A stretch of DNA of 64,000 bases from Oscillospiraceae bacterium (GCA_015067145.1 SVNA01000002.1:62001-126000), one strand, 5' to 3'; shown: positions 40,920 to 50,272, counted from the stretch's first letter. Program-made: numbers and translations. Notes: generated by a model not told the origin, from the letters alone.

Positions 40920-43001
40920 TTATTCTTCGTCGTATTTAACGTTGATAAATTCTTTAGCTTCTGCGATTACTTTTTCTTCCAGGTGAGCCGGGAGCTGTTC
41001 GTATCTTACGAATTCAAATGTAAACCAGCCTGCACCTGCTGTAAGAGAGCGGATGTATGTTGTAAAGTTTGCCATTTCGCTCATTGGACATTCTGCCAAT
41101 ACTGCCTGCATGCCGTCTTCTGCCGGGTCGAGACCGAGAACGCGGCCGCGGCGTTTGTTAACTTCGCCCATTACGTCGCCTGCGTTTGCCCCTGGAACGT
41201 AAGCTGTAAGTGTGCCGTATGGTTCGAGGAGAACTGGGCTTGCTTTTGGAAGACCTGCTTTGTAAGCAAGTGTTGCAGCAAGTTTGAATGCCATTTCGGA
41301 GGAGTCTACTGCGTGGTAGGAACCGTCCATAAGTGTAGCTTTGAGACCAACTACAGGGTAGCCTGCGAGAACGCCGTATTTGATAGCGCCCTGGAGACCT
41401 TTTTCAACTGCTGGGAAGTAGTTCTTTGGAACGGAACCGCCGAATACTTCTTCTGCAAAGATGAGTTCTTCGCCGTCGTGTGGTTCAAATGTGATTTTAA
41501 CGTGACCGTACTGACCGTGACCGCCGGACTGTTTCTTGTGTTTGCCTTCAACAAGTTCCACTTTTTTGCGGATTGTTTCGCGGTATGCAACACGTGGCTG
41601 GGACAGTTCTGCTTCAACGCCGAATTTGCCTTTCATTTTTGCAAGAACAACGTCAAGGTGCTGTTCGCCAAGACCTTTGATGAGCTGCTGTGCTGTTTCT
41701 ACGTCCTGACGGTAGCTAACTGTGCAGTCTTCTTCCATAATTCTCTGGAGAGAGGAGGAGATTTTTGCTTCTTCGCCTTTTTTCTTTGGCTTGATGCACA
41801 TTTCAAGTGTTGGGTTAGGGAATTCAAATACAGGGAATCTGTATTCGTTCTGTGGGTCACAGAGGATGTCGCCTGTTTTTGCGTTTGCAAGTTTTGTTAC
41901 AGCACCGATGTCGCCAGCTTTGATGTATTCAGCATCCATCTGTTTTTTGCCGCGAACAAAGAGAACTTTACCCATTCTTTCTGGTTCGCCTGTTGTTGTG
42001 TTAACAACGTTGGAGTCGGATTTAAGGTTACCGCTGAGTACTTTAACAAAGCTCATTTTACCAACGAACGGGTCAGCAACTGTTTTGAACACGAGTGCTG
42101 CAACCTGGCTGTTTTCGTTGAAAGGAAGTGTAACTTCTGTATCGCCGATGAGAAGGTCTGTACCTTCTGTATCTTCAGGGGATGGAACGAGAGCATAGAG
42201 AGTTTCAAGTGTGAGATCGAGGCCTTCCATAGCTGTGGAGGAACCGCACATTACAGGTGTGATTGTACCTGCTTTGAAACCTGCTTTGATACCGCGGATG
42301 ATTTCAGCTTTTGTAAACTGTTCGCCGCTGAAGTATTTTTCAAAGAGTTCTTCGTCTGTTTCAGCAACAGCTTCCATCATGGATGTTACAAGACCGTCGA
42401 GACGGTGGCCTGTTGCAGGCATCATAACTTCTTCTGCTTTGCCGTTTTTGTATGTATATGCTTTGAATTCGATAAGGTCGATGTAGATGATGGAACCGTC
42501 AGGTTTTACGAATGGAACGGATGTTGGACAGATTTTTGGACCAAATGTAGCTTTGAGTTCTTCAAAAACCTTGTAGAAGTCTGCGTTTTCAACGTCTACT
42601 TTGGAAACGTAAATCATTGTGCCTTTTTTGTTCTTTTCAGCAAGTTTGTAAGCTTTCTGTGTGCCAACTTCAACGCCGTCCTTTGCACTTACTGTAAGGA
42701 GCACTGCTTCTGCTGCTTTAACGCCTTCGTAAAGACCAAGTTCGAAGTCGAAAAGGCCAGGAACGTCAATCATATTGAATTTTGCTTCTCTGTATTCAAA
42801 AGGAGCAACTGCACTGGAAAGGGAACATTTTCTTTTGATTTCTTCTGCTTCAAAGTCTGTAACTGTGTTGCCGTCATCTGTTCTGCCAAGGCGGTCGGAT
42901 GCTTTGTTCATGTAAAGCAAAGCTTCAACAAGGCTTGTCTTACCGCTGCCTGCGTGGCCTGCAACGAGGACGTTTTTGATTTTCAACTGTTTGTAGTCCA
43001 T
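40920..43001 (-). CDS. Elongation factor G-like GTPase (EF-G paralogue)
   Basis: The 693-residue protein has the five-domain EF-G plan. The GTPase motifs are present: G1 AGHAGSGKTS, G3 DVPGL, G4 SKVD instead of NKxD, and G5 CGSS; switch I has CSLSSAV where EF-G has GITI. These departures and the short G domain (no long insert) mark the EF-G-like paralogue group rather than the housekeeping FusA. Domain IV with GGHGQYGHV and domain V are complete. The role of this group is not settled; ribosome rescue, recycling or translocation under stress are proposed. The gene is single, not in a str operon. AGGGAGG precedes the ATG. Confidence 0.9.
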   Translation of the reverse strand: MDYKQLKIKNVLVAGHAGSGKTSLVEALLYMNKASDRLGRTDDGNTVTDFEAEEIKRKCSLSSAVAPFEYREAKFNMIDVPGLFDFELGLYEGVKAAEAVLLTVSAKDGVEVGTQKAYKLAEKNKKGTMIYVSKVDVENADFYKVFEELKATFGPKICPTSVPFVKPDGSIIYIDLIEFKAYTYKNGKAEEVMMPATGHRLDGLVTSMMEAVAETDEELFEKYFSGEQFTKAEIIRGIKAGFKAGTITPVMCGSSTAMEGLDLTLETLYALVPSPEDTEGTDLLIGDTEVTLPFNENSQVAALVFKTVADPFVGKMSFVKVLSGNLKSDSNVVNTTTGEPERMGKVLFVRGKKQMDAEYIKAGDIGAVTKLANAKTGDILCDPQNEYRFPVFEFPNPTLEMCIKPKKKGEEAKISSSLQRIMEEDCTVSYRQDVETAQQLIKGLGEQHLDVVLAKMKGKFGVEAELSQPRVAYRETIRKKVELVEGKHKKQSGGHGQYGHVKITFEPHDGEELIFAEEVFGGSVPKNYFPAVEKGLQGAIKYGVLAGYPVVGLKATLMDGSYHAVDSSEMAFKLAATLAYKAGLPKASPVLLEPYGTLTAYVPGANAGDVMGEVNKRRGRVLGLDPAEDGMQAVLAECPMSEMANFTTYIRSLTAGAGWFTFEFVRYEQLPAHLEEKVIAEAKEFINVKYDEE

Positions 43002-43069
43002 AATATATGAACCTCCCTTTTGATGTTTTTCGTTTTCTGCACATTTAACCGTTGTGCAACCATGAATCT

Positions 43070-43097
43070 ATTATATAACAAAAGATATTTTTTTCAA
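43070..43097 (-). promoter_or_regulatory. Sigma-A promoter of the EF-G-like gene
   Basis: TTGAAA and TATAAT on the minus strand are separated by 16 bases, about 70 bases before the start codon. Confidence 0.65.
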
Positions 43098-43227
43098 AGA
43101 ACAATTTTGCTTTTTTGAACAATAGTCTGTAGAAAAAAGTTGCGGTTTGTTGGCAATTTTGCACAAAAGAATTGACAGGCATTTGACAGTACAAGGTATC
43201 ATCTGTAATTTTTCAAAGTCCGCAGAG

Positions 43228-43257
43228 CAAAAAACAGCATCGGTTGCCCGATGCTGT
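43228..43257 (-). terminator. Intrinsic terminator of the aldolase gene
   Basis: ACAGCATCGG and CCGATGCTGT form a ten-bp perfect stem with loop TTGC. On the minus strand it is followed by six T residues, 22 bases after the stop codon. Confidence 0.92.
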
Positions 43258-43279
43258 CCGTTATACAGTTGTATTTATA

Positions 43280-44143
43280 CTATGCTTTGCCTACGCTGCC
43301 GAAAAGTTCCATCTTTTCTTTTACTGTTGCTTTGATAGCTTCAAAGCCTGGGAGGAGGAGTTTTCTTGGGTCGTAGCCTTTGCCCTGCTGGTCCTTGCCT
43401 GCTTCGATGTATTCTCTTGTTGCAGCTGCAAAGGAGAGCTGGCATTCTGTGTTAACGTTGATTTTTGCAACGCCAAGGCTGATTGCTTTCTGGATCATAT
43501 CAGCCGGGATACCTGTGCCGCCGTGGAGAACAAGTGGCATGCCTTCTGTTGCGTTTTTGATAGCTTCCAGAGCTTCAAAGTCCAAGCCCTGCCAGTTTGC
43601 AGGATATTTGCCGTGGATGTTGCCGATGCCTGCTGCAAGGAAATCGATGCCAAGGTCCGCAATCATTTTGCATTCGTTTGCGTCTGCAACTTCGCCTTTG
43701 CCGATAACGCCGTCTTCTTCGCCGCCGATGGAGCCAACTTCAGCTTCTACGGAGATGCCGAGGGAGTGTGCAAGTTCAACAAGTTCCTTTGTTTTTGCAA
43801 CGTTTTCTTCGATTGGATAGTGGCTGCCGTCAAACATGATGGAGCTAAAACCTGCATCGATACATTTTTTTGCACCTTCGTAGCTGCCGTGGTCAAGGTG
43901 AAGAGCTACAGGCACTGTGATATTAAGCTCGTTGATCATAGCTTTAACCATAGCTGCAACTGTTGTGTAGCCTGCCATATATTTGCCTGCACCTTCGGAA
44001 ACGCCGAGGATTACAGGGCTTTTGCATTCTTCTGCTGTGAGGAGCACTGCTTTTGTCCATTCCAGGTTGTTGATGTTGAACTGACCAACTGCATAACCCT
44101 CTGCCTTTGCTTTTTTAAGCATTTCTGTTGCGTTTACTAACAT
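43280..44143 (-). CDS. fba: Class II fructose-bisphosphate aldolase
   Basis: The 287-residue enzyme has the zinc-dependent aldolase motifs: GQFNINNLEW near the start, HLDHGSYEGAKKCIDAGFSS-type order with the zinc His, EAEVGSIGGEEDG, the second zinc His in GNIHGKY, the third in LHGGTG, and the phosphate-binding KINVNTE. It splits fructose-1,6-bisphosphate in glycolysis; tagatose-bisphosphate activity cannot be excluded because the KbaY/GatY group is close. It is a single gene with a strong terminator. AAAGGAG precedes the ATG. Confidence 0.93.
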   Translation of the reverse strand: MLVNATEMLKKAKAEGYAVGQFNINNLEWTKAVLLTAEECKSPVILGVSEGAGKYMAGYTTVAAMVKAMINELNITVPVALHLDHGSYEGAKKCIDAGFSSIMFDGSHYPIEENVAKTKELVELAHSLGISVEAEVGSIGGEEDGVIGKGEVADANECKMIADLGIDFLAAGIGNIHGKYPANWQGLDFEALEAIKNATEGMPLVLHGGTGIPADMIQKAISLGVAKINVNTECQLSFAAATREYIEAGKDQQGKGYDPRKLLLPGFEAIKATVKEKMELFGSVGKA

Positions 44144-44365
44144 TTTTATATTCTCCTTTAAAAGAAAATTCTGTTTGGTTGCTTTTATAAAGCTTCTTCA
44201 ATATCCATATTGTATCACATTGTTGTGAATAAAGATATAGATATTTTGTTATAAGATGTTGAATTTTTGTTGCAGGGTGACACCCTTGCATCCCTCTGGC
44301 GACAGCAGCGAATAAAGTTTGCCATTCTATACATTTCTGACATCAAAACTTTAATGCTTCGCATT

Positions 44366-44601
44366 ATACTTTTGTGACCAAAAGTATCCAAAAGTCCCGC
44401 TGATTACGATGCAGCGGACCCACGTAGAAAGATGTACCAAATTGCCGCCCAAGCCGTATAGTGCTACTGCGTGCATATGTCCGCACGCAACGCACTGTCA
44501 ATCGGGCAAGTTTCGCGGCGATACATATTTAATATCAGGCAGGGACACCCCGCCATTTCACCACCCCGATTATCATTCGAGGGCGATGCCCTCGAGCACC
44601 C
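44366..44601 (+). repeat. Dispersed hairpin element, copy B
   Basis: ATACTTTT-gtgacc-AAAAGTAT is followed at once by the core CCGCTG-attacgatg-CAGCGG and CCCACG. Further on TGCGTGC pairs with GCACGCA where copy A has TGCGTAC/GTACGCA, a compensatory change. It ends with GAGGGC-gat-GCCCTC. It lacks the insertion seen in copy A. It stops at the end of the OGG gene, and the other half of the gap (44144-44365) is AT-rich leader of the aldolase gene. Confidence 0.8.
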
Positions 44602-44602
44602 G

Positions 44603-45484
44603 TTAATCTTTTAGATTAAAGCGTGCGTAATGAAAAATATACTGCTGGGCGATGCCTTCAAAGCCTTCGATTTCCTGCGGTATACCATCGGGGAAAAGCT
44701 GTGCCATGGCTTTTTTAATCCATACATCCTTTGGAAAACTGCGGTACTGGCGGCAGGAGAAAAGCAGCACACAGTCGGCAACCTTTGGGCCCACACCCTT
44801 AATCTGCATAAGATACCTCTGTGCATCTTCGTATGAAAGGCTTTTCACCACATCTTCGCTGATTTCGCCCTTTATCACCTTTGCCACTGCATCGGCAAGG
44901 TATTTGGCACGGAAACCGAACTTCATATCCTTATAGTCCTGCTCGGTGATATCCTTCATCTGCTCTGCTGCAGGGAAAGCGAATGTGTCCCCCACCTTTG
45001 TGCCGTAATTTTCACTTATGCGGTCGCAGAGCTGTTTTATGCGGGGAATGTTGTTGTTCTGACTGATGATAAAGGTTATGAGGGTTTCAAAAAAATCCTG
45101 ATTGAGCACACGGATGCCGGGGGCAAACTCTATGGCCTTTGCCATAACTTCGTTTTTTGCAAACCGCTTTTTAAGTGCGGTGTAGTCGGTGTCGAGTGAG
45201 AGAAACTGCCCTATCTTAACTGCCAGCTGTTCTGTCGGTCTGCCGTGTATCAGTTCCACCGTCATTGTGCCGCCGTCGCCGTCACATACTGCAGGCACAG
45301 CGTTGCCCGCTGCGTCTCTGAGGGTTATATGGCACAGCTGCTTTTCTATAAACCCTTTGTAACCCTCTTTGTACGGGTCAAAGCGGAAAGCCTGACCGCA
45401 CTCGAAGGTGTCGGCAAGGTGGTAGTCTCCGACGTTTCTGTATATTATTCCATTGTCTCTGAGTTCAAATTGTATATTCTGCAT
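44603..45484 (-). CDS. ogg: 8-oxoguanine DNA glycosylase/AP lyase (OGG1 type)
   Basis: The 293-residue enzyme has the OGG1 plan: an N-terminal beta domain (DTFECGQAFRF), then the helical domain with FETLITFIISQNNNIPRI, and the helix-hairpin-helix IKGVGPKVADCVLLF with the catalytic Lys, followed by FPKDVWIKK with the catalytic Asp. It removes oxidised guanine from DNA and nicks the strand. The ATG at 45484 is preferred, with AGAGGA upstream; 28 codons of open frame before it have low similarity to the family start. The final residues fall next to dispersed element copy B. Confidence 0.92.
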   Translation of the reverse strand: MQNIQFELRDNGIIYRNVGDYHLADTFECGQAFRFDPYKEGYKGFIEKQLCHITLRDAAGNAVPAVCDGDGGTMTVELIHGRPTEQLAVKIGQFLSLDTDYTALKKRFAKNEVMAKAIEFAPGIRVLNQDFFETLITFIISQNNNIPRIKQLCDRISENYGTKVGDTFAFPAAEQMKDITEQDYKDMKFGFRAKYLADAVAKVIKGEISEDVVKSLSYEDAQRYLMQIKGVGPKVADCVLLFSCRQYRSFPKDVWIKKAMAQLFPDGIPQEIEGFEGIAQQYIFHYARFNLKD

Positions 45485-45638
45485 ACAGTGAATATCCTCT
45501 GGAAATTTTTTGAATATTTTACATTTATTATACCACATTACCTTTTGTTTACACTGATTATTTTTCACCTAAAAAGCCTATAATTTCATCACAAAGTTTG
45601 GCACATTTCACTATTGACTTTCGGGATATTACAAACAG

Positions 45639-45773
45639 TTTTAAACAGAGTTTTTAACACCATGTTGAAAACTCTTGCTACACCCCCTTGCAACGACCCT
45701 GGAAAAAGCCTATATTTTCAAGGATTTTCCACACTTTCAACAGAGTTTTCAACAATGGGTAGAGTTTTCCACA
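45639..45773. promoter_or_regulatory. Cluster of DnaA-box-like nonamers
   Basis: Seven nonamers of the type TTTTNNACA or one base off lie in 135 bases: TTTTAAACA (45639), TTTTTAACA (45651), TTTTCAACA reversed (45663-45671), TTTTCCACA (45725 and 45765), CTTTCAACA (45734) and TTTTCAACA (45746). TTTTCCACA is one base from the DnaA box TTATCCACA. Several share the longer frame GAGTTTTCMACA. The AT-rich stretch 45774-45870 follows. The remainder of this 398-base gap holds no gene. Confidence 0.55.
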
Positions 45774-45882
45774 GTCAACAGATTGTAATTTCTGCTTTAC
45801 TTTTGGTATTTTGTGCAAAATTATATTGTTCTGTGTTTTTTTATGCAGATTAAAAATACATTTTGTATGTACGGGAGGAAAA

Positions 45883-46131
45883 ATGAAGGGTTTGCGGCAT
45901 AACGTTATCGAGATAAACGATACACAAAATGACAATATCGACAGGATTTTAGTGTTTTTAAAACCCCAGGCAAGTGATGTGGCTGTGATGACCACCCGTG
46001 CTGAAGCCAACAAAATTCTGCAGGATTTAGAGGTGAAAAGGGTGCGGAAGCTTTCCGCAAAAACAAAGCTGTGGATTTGCGTTGGGGCTGTGGCGGCAGC
46101 AGCTGTAATCTGTGCTTTATTATTTATATAG
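45883..46131 (+). CDS. Small protein with C-terminal membrane anchor, unknown function
   Basis: The 82-residue protein has a mixed alpha/beta-like N-terminal part (about 1-55) and a single membrane segment at the end (LWICVGAVAAAAVICALLFI). The basic residues before the segment (KVRKLSAKTK-like order) suggest that the N-terminal part faces the cytoplasm. A strong GGGAGG ribosome site lies before the ATG. It precedes the methyltransferase gene on the same strand. No family was recognised. Confidence 0.75.
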   Translation: MKGLRHNVIEINDTQNDNIDRILVFLKPQASDVAVMTTRAEANKILQDLEVKRVRKLSAKTKLWICVGAVAAAAVICALLFI

Positions 46132-46329
46132 TTTTTCACATTTTTGGCCGTGTAAAGTCTTTTAATATATAAAAAAATTTGGTATACTGAATAGAGTATA
46201 ATAATGGACAGGTGTATCCGTTATTTATCGCCTGTATCCTTTGCTGTACAGAGAGATTTTCTTTGCAACGGCGGCAGACAGGACCGATATTCAGTATATC
46301 TTTGTTTTTTTTACAGAAAGGGAGTTTTT

Positions 46330-47085
46330 ATGGAACAGAACAACGAAATTATCTATGGTAAAAACCCTGTTACAGAACTTTTGAAATCCAAAGCCGGTGT
46401 CGACACCGTTTTTATATCCGAAAGCCTGAATCCAAGTGTTCAGAACTACTACATAGCACTTGCAAAGGACTGCGGTGCAGTTGTTAAAAAAGTGCATCCC
46501 ATGAAGCTGAAAAGCCTTTGCCAGAGCGAAAACCATCAGGGCGTTGCAGCCTTTGCCAGCACAGTTGAATATGTTACACTGGGGCAGATTATCACAAGGG
46601 CATGGGACAGAAAGGAACAGCCTTTTATCGTTGTGTGCGACGGTATTGAAGACCCACACAATCTTGGTGCAATTATGCGTAGTGCCTATCTTATGGGTGC
46701 CCACGGCATTGTTATCCCAAAACGCGGCGGCGTTTCGGTTACAGGGGTTGTACACAAGACAAGTGCAGGGGCTTCCATGCATCTGCCTGTGTGCAAGGTG
46801 TCTAACATTGCACAGGCGGTGAGAACGCTGAAAGAACAGAACATCTTTGTATATGCTGCAGATTTCAGCCCGCAGCCTATCTATAAACAGAACCTGACAG
46901 GTGCAATCGCCATCGTTGTAGGCAGCGAGGGCAAGGGTGTGCAGCCACTGGTGAAAAGCCTTTGTGATGATGTTGTGACCATCCCTATGTGCAACGAGCA
47001 CAGTGCAGTGGACAGCTACAACGCATCCGTTGCCGCAGGTATTATAATGTACGAAATTTCCAGACAGAGAGCATTGTCCAAATAA
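46330..47085 (+). CDS. rlmB: 23S rRNA 2'-O-methyltransferase, RlmB/TrmH (SpoU) family
   Basis: The 251-residue enzyme has the RlmB layout: an L30e-like N-terminal domain beginning IIYGKNPVTELL, a linker with SENHQGVAA and a SPOUT domain. The three SpoU motifs are clear: DGIEDPHNLGAIMRSA, IVVGSEGKGVQPLV, and IPMCNEHSAVDSYNASVAAGI. It likely methylates the ribose of G2251 (E. coli numbering) in 23S rRNA. The ATG at 46330 has AAAGGGAG upstream. It ends 18 bases before the large P-type ATPase-like gene, so the two are in one transcript. Confidence 0.93.
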   Translation: MEQNNEIIYGKNPVTELLKSKAGVDTVFISESLNPSVQNYYIALAKDCGAVVKKVHPMKLKSLCQSENHQGVAAFASTVEYVTLGQIITRAWDRKEQPFIVVCDGIEDPHNLGAIMRSAYLMGAHGIVIPKRGGVSVTGVVHKTSAGASMHLPVCKVSNIAQAVRTLKEQNIFVYAADFSPQPIYKQNLTGAIAIVVGSEGKGVQPLVKSLCDDVVTIPMCNEHSAVDSYNASVAAGIIMYEISRQRALSK

Positions 47086-47103
47086 ATTTTGCGGAGAAAA
47101 AGT

Positions 47104-50100
47104 ATGGCAAACAACTATGATGTAGATAAAATTCTGCAGAATATAAAAAGCAAAAACCCACAGGGTACACAAAAACCTGCGGGCAGTGTTTCTCCTGACC
47201 GCCTCAGCCAGATTATCGCACAGGAGACAGCAAAAACACAGGGCAGCGTGTCAAAAACAGAGGTTAAAACCACTGCTGACAGCGAAACCAAAACCCAGCC
47301 TGCCGCTGCCTCAAAAACCGTTACTGCCGATAAAAGCAGGCAGAATACCTCCCATGATATTGAAAACGAATTTTTCTCCCAGCTTGCAACCGCACTGAAG
47401 GAAAATCCTGCCGTTGCGGACCTTGTGGAGGAGGTTCCACCGCATCTTGACGAAAAAGAGGACAAAAACAAGGTTACCGTAACCGCCGCAAGCTATGTGG
47501 ATGAAAAGTTTGTGGACTTTTTTACCCAGAGTATTGCGGTGCCAAAGCCTGAACCCAAGCACAAAACCAGCGAAATTGTGGTAAAACGCAGAAAGTTCGG
47601 TCTTTTCAAGAACAGATACATCACCGACAGCCTGTCCCTTTCCATACCGCAGGAAGAGATTGACCGCCGTCAGCAGAAGGTGGCAAAACCTTCCACACAG
47701 GAACTGGCAAAGGATTTTATAAGCCAGGCTGCCAGAGAGGTAAAGCCTTTTACCGGTGAAATACCTGTGCAGAAACCTGCAGCAGTTAAAGAAAAAGCAG
47801 CACCTGCTGCAGAAGCTGTGAAGCCAGCGGAAAAAGCGGCTGTAAAATCTGCAAGGAAAGGCGACACAAAGGAAGTTGTGCTGCCTGATGATAAAGCTGC
47901 TGTACAGACAGCAGAAGCAAAAGGTGCCGCACAGGACACAGCTGCACAGACAAAGGATTTTTCCTGGCTGCCTGAAGCAAAGAACGACAGTGTTATCCTT
48001 TATTACGATGACGGCAAACCTGCACCAAAGCCGGATACCAAAGCTGCACCAAAGACAGACAGACCTATGGATGCCGAAAGCATTCTGCAGGCACTGAAAA
48101 ACAAAAAGACGGTAACTGCACATATCGTTGCAGAAAAAAGTGAAGATACAACCGCAGAAACTGTTGCTGTACAGGCTGTGAAAGCCGAAACAAGCGACAG
48201 ATATTCCGCCGAAAAAGTTGCAGAATACTACAGTGCAAAACCTTATGATGAAGCACCTCTGGATAACACAGGATATATTCCGTCCGTGGCGACATCAGAA
48301 GAAAAGGAAATCCGTGTCCTGCCAAAAGCTGAAGAGGACAGTGCCGTTAAGGCAATAACAGGGGATATAACCCAGCTGTTTGCAAAGACAGGCATGGCAG
48401 AGGAAGAAAAACAGGATTCCGTCAAGCCCGAAGACCTTGCCGCCGGTGATGATGCGGAAGAAGAGGTGTTTGAGGAGTTCACAGATGAGGACGACTACAT
48501 TATCAGCCAGTTCTCCGATGACCCTGCCGAAATCTTTGATGAGCTTAAAAACTTCAAGTTTACCCTCAGCGTGCGTGTGGCTCTCAGTGTAGTATGCTCT
48601 GTGGTGCTGCTGTATATGAGCCTTGGGGCAAGCGTGGGGCTGCCGCTGCCGGACTTTATAAATCCGCTGGCACAGCCATTGATGTTCTACCTTGCAAACC
48701 TTGTGTTCTTTGCCATTGTACTGATAGGTTTTCTGCCCACAGTTGCCAACGGCATCACAGGTTTTATCGGTATGCCGACCAAGGACAGCTTTATGGTTAT
48801 GCCTGCTGTGCTGTGTTTTGCACAGATAAATGTGGCTATATTCACCCACAGCACAATCAATCCTGAAACAAGCACCCTCTTTGCAGGGGTTGCGTCCCTT
48901 GCCTTTGGCCTGAACGCTCTGGGCAAATATATAAACGCAAACACTATTCTGCGAAACTTAAGCCTTGCCGATGTGCCTGAAGGCATAAATGCAGGCTATG
49001 TGGTTAAGGACGCCGAGGACGTAAAACGCCTTGCCAGAAGCCTTGAGGAGAAAAATCCGCAGATACTTGTTTCCCGCAGAACAGGATATATATCCAACTT
49101 TATTTCGGGCGGTTTCTCCAACCATTCCAGCGAAAGACACTGCCGCACACTGTCCCTTGTCAGCATGGCAGTTGCCCTTATCTGCGGTATTATCGCCTTT
49201 GTACTGACAAAGGACGCTTCCCGTGCAGTGTTTGCTGCAACAGGTGCAAGCGTGCTGATGCTGCCGCTGGGCCATGCACTTATCTCCAGCGTGCCGAGCA
49301 GTCTTATGCAGAAGGCACTGAACAAGGTGGGGGCACTGGTGAACGGCTGGCAGGGCATCTATCAGCTGAGCGATACCACCCACGTTTCCTTTGATGCAAA
49401 ACATCTGTTCCCCAAAGGCTGTGTGGTTCTCCACGGCATCAAAACCTTTGAGAAGGAACGTCTTGACCTTGCAATCCTCTACGCCGCAAGCATCGCCATA
49501 GAACACTGCGATAATCTTCGCCCTGTGTTTATGAACGTTATCGACGGCAAAAAGGATATGCTCTACCCCATCGAAAACTGCGAATACAAGGTTGGCCAGG
49601 GCTATGTGGCATGGATTGAAAACAACCGTGTTATCATGGGCAACCGCAGCATTATGCAGGAATACAACATAGCACTGCCTCCGCTGAGCATGGAGACACA
49701 GTATATCAGCGAAAACAAAAAACCTGTTTACCTGTCGGTAAACGGCAAGCTGTTCGGTATGTTTGTTGTGAGCTACCATGCAGATGAAGCTGTAAAGGAC
49801 AACCTGCTTCACCTTGTGGAACAGGGCAAATGCGTTATACTGCAGTCCAGCGATTTCAGCATCGACAGCGGATTGCTGGAACAGGTTTACGACCTGCCCC
49901 GTGACACCGTTCAGGTGCTTAACAAAAACGAGACAAGCCTGCTTTTGGGCTACACTGCATACGCCGAAAGCACCGACAGTGCAATGGCACATCTGGACAG
50001 CCTGCACTCCCTCTCCGCCGGCTTTTTCGGTGCTGACAGTGCAAAACGTGCTGCCGCAACCTGCAGCCTTGTGCAGATTATCAGCATTGTTGTTGGTGCC

Positions 50101-50226
50101 GCACTCAGCGTGATGTTCACCTTCTCTCAGACAATCTGGGAAATTCCTGTTACAAGCGTTCTGCTGCTGGCTTTCGGCTGGCTGGGCCTTTGCCTGATGC
50201 GAGCAGTTGCAACAAAATATCTGTAA
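47104..50226 (+). CDS. P1B-type ATPase-like protein without catalytic motifs
   Basis: The 1,040-residue protein has a long, charged, Lys/Ala/Glu-rich and probably disordered N-terminal part (about 1-470), then about six membrane segments (about 485-735), a cytoplasmic region (about 745-985) and two final segments. The order matches heavy-metal P-type ATPases: a helix pair followed by MLPLGHALISSVPSSLM where P1B pumps have CPCAL...TP, then VVLHGIKTFEKE in place of the phosphorylation motif FDKTGTLTEG (His777 replaces the Asp), and GQGYVAWIENNRVIMGNRSIM like their nucleotide-binding GxG...vGn stretch. TGD reads SSD and no GDGxND is found. Pumping by the normal cycle is not possible. The frame is intact and the terminator is normal. 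Function unknown. GGAG precedes the ATG. Confidence 0.8.
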   Translation: MANNYDVDKILQNIKSKNPQGTQKPAGSVSPDRLSQIIAQETAKTQGSVSKTEVKTTADSETKTQPAAASKTVTADKSRQNTSHDIENEFFSQLATALKENPAVADLVEEVPPHLDEKEDKNKVTVTAASYVDEKFVDFFTQSIAVPKPEPKHKTSEIVVKRRKFGLFKNRYITDSLSLSIPQEEIDRRQQKVAKPSTQELAKDFISQAAREVKPFTGEIPVQKPAAVKEKAAPAAEAVKPAEKAAVKSARKGDTKEVVLPDDKAAVQTAEAKGAAQDTAAQTKDFSWLPEAKNDSVILYYDDGKPAPKPDTKAAPKTDRPMDAESILQALKNKKTVTAHIVAEKSEDTTAETVAVQAVKAETSDRYSAEKVAEYYSAKPYDEAPLDNTGYIPSVATSEEKEIRVLPKAEEDSAVKAITGDITQLFAKTGMAEEEKQDSVKPEDLAAGDDAEEEVFEEFTDEDDYIISQFSDDPAEIFDELKNFKFTLSVRVALSVVCSVVLLYMSLGASVGLPLPDFINPLAQPLMFYLANLVFFAIVLIGFLPTVANGITGFIGMPTKDSFMVMPAVLCFAQINVAIFTHSTINPETSTLFAGVASLAFGLNALGKYINANTILRNLSLADVPEGINAGYVVKDAEDVKRLARSLEEKNPQILVSRRTGYISNFISGGFSNHSSERHCRTLSLVSMAVALICGIIAFVLTKDASRAVFAATGASVLMLPLGHALISSVPSSLMQKALNKVGALVNGWQGIYQLSDTTHVSFDAKHLFPKGCVVLHGIKTFEKERLDLAILYAASIAIEHCDNLRPVFMNVIDGKKDMLYPIENCEYKVGQGYVAWIENNRVIMGNRSIMQEYNIALPPLSMETQYISENKKPVYLSVNGKLFGMFVVSYHADEAVKDNLLHLVEQGKCVILQSSDFSIDSGLLEQVYDLPRDTVQVLNKNETSLLLGYTAYAESTDSAMAHLDSLHSLSAGFFGADSAKRAAATCSLVQIISIVVGAALSVMFTFSQTIWEIPVTSVLLLAFGWLGLCLMRAVATKYL

Positions 50227-50236
50227 AAATGTACAG

Positions 50237-50272
50237 CCTCCGTCTGCATCTGCCGGCGGAGGTTTTGTTTTC
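50237..50272 (+). terminator. Intrinsic terminator after the P-type ATPase-like gene
   Basis: CCTCCG and CGGAGG form a stem around a 14-base loop, followed by TTTTGTTTTC. It lies ten bases after the stop codon. Confidence 0.75.

Noticed and set aside
40824..43010. 728-codon open frame opposite the EF-G-like gene
   Set aside because: Antisense to a conserved GTPase gene with the same Cys/Phe-rich artefact composition and no ribosome site.
45639..45773. Chromosomal replication origin
   Set aside because: No dnaA, dnaN, rpmH or other origin-linked genes are near, and the boxes are imperfect.
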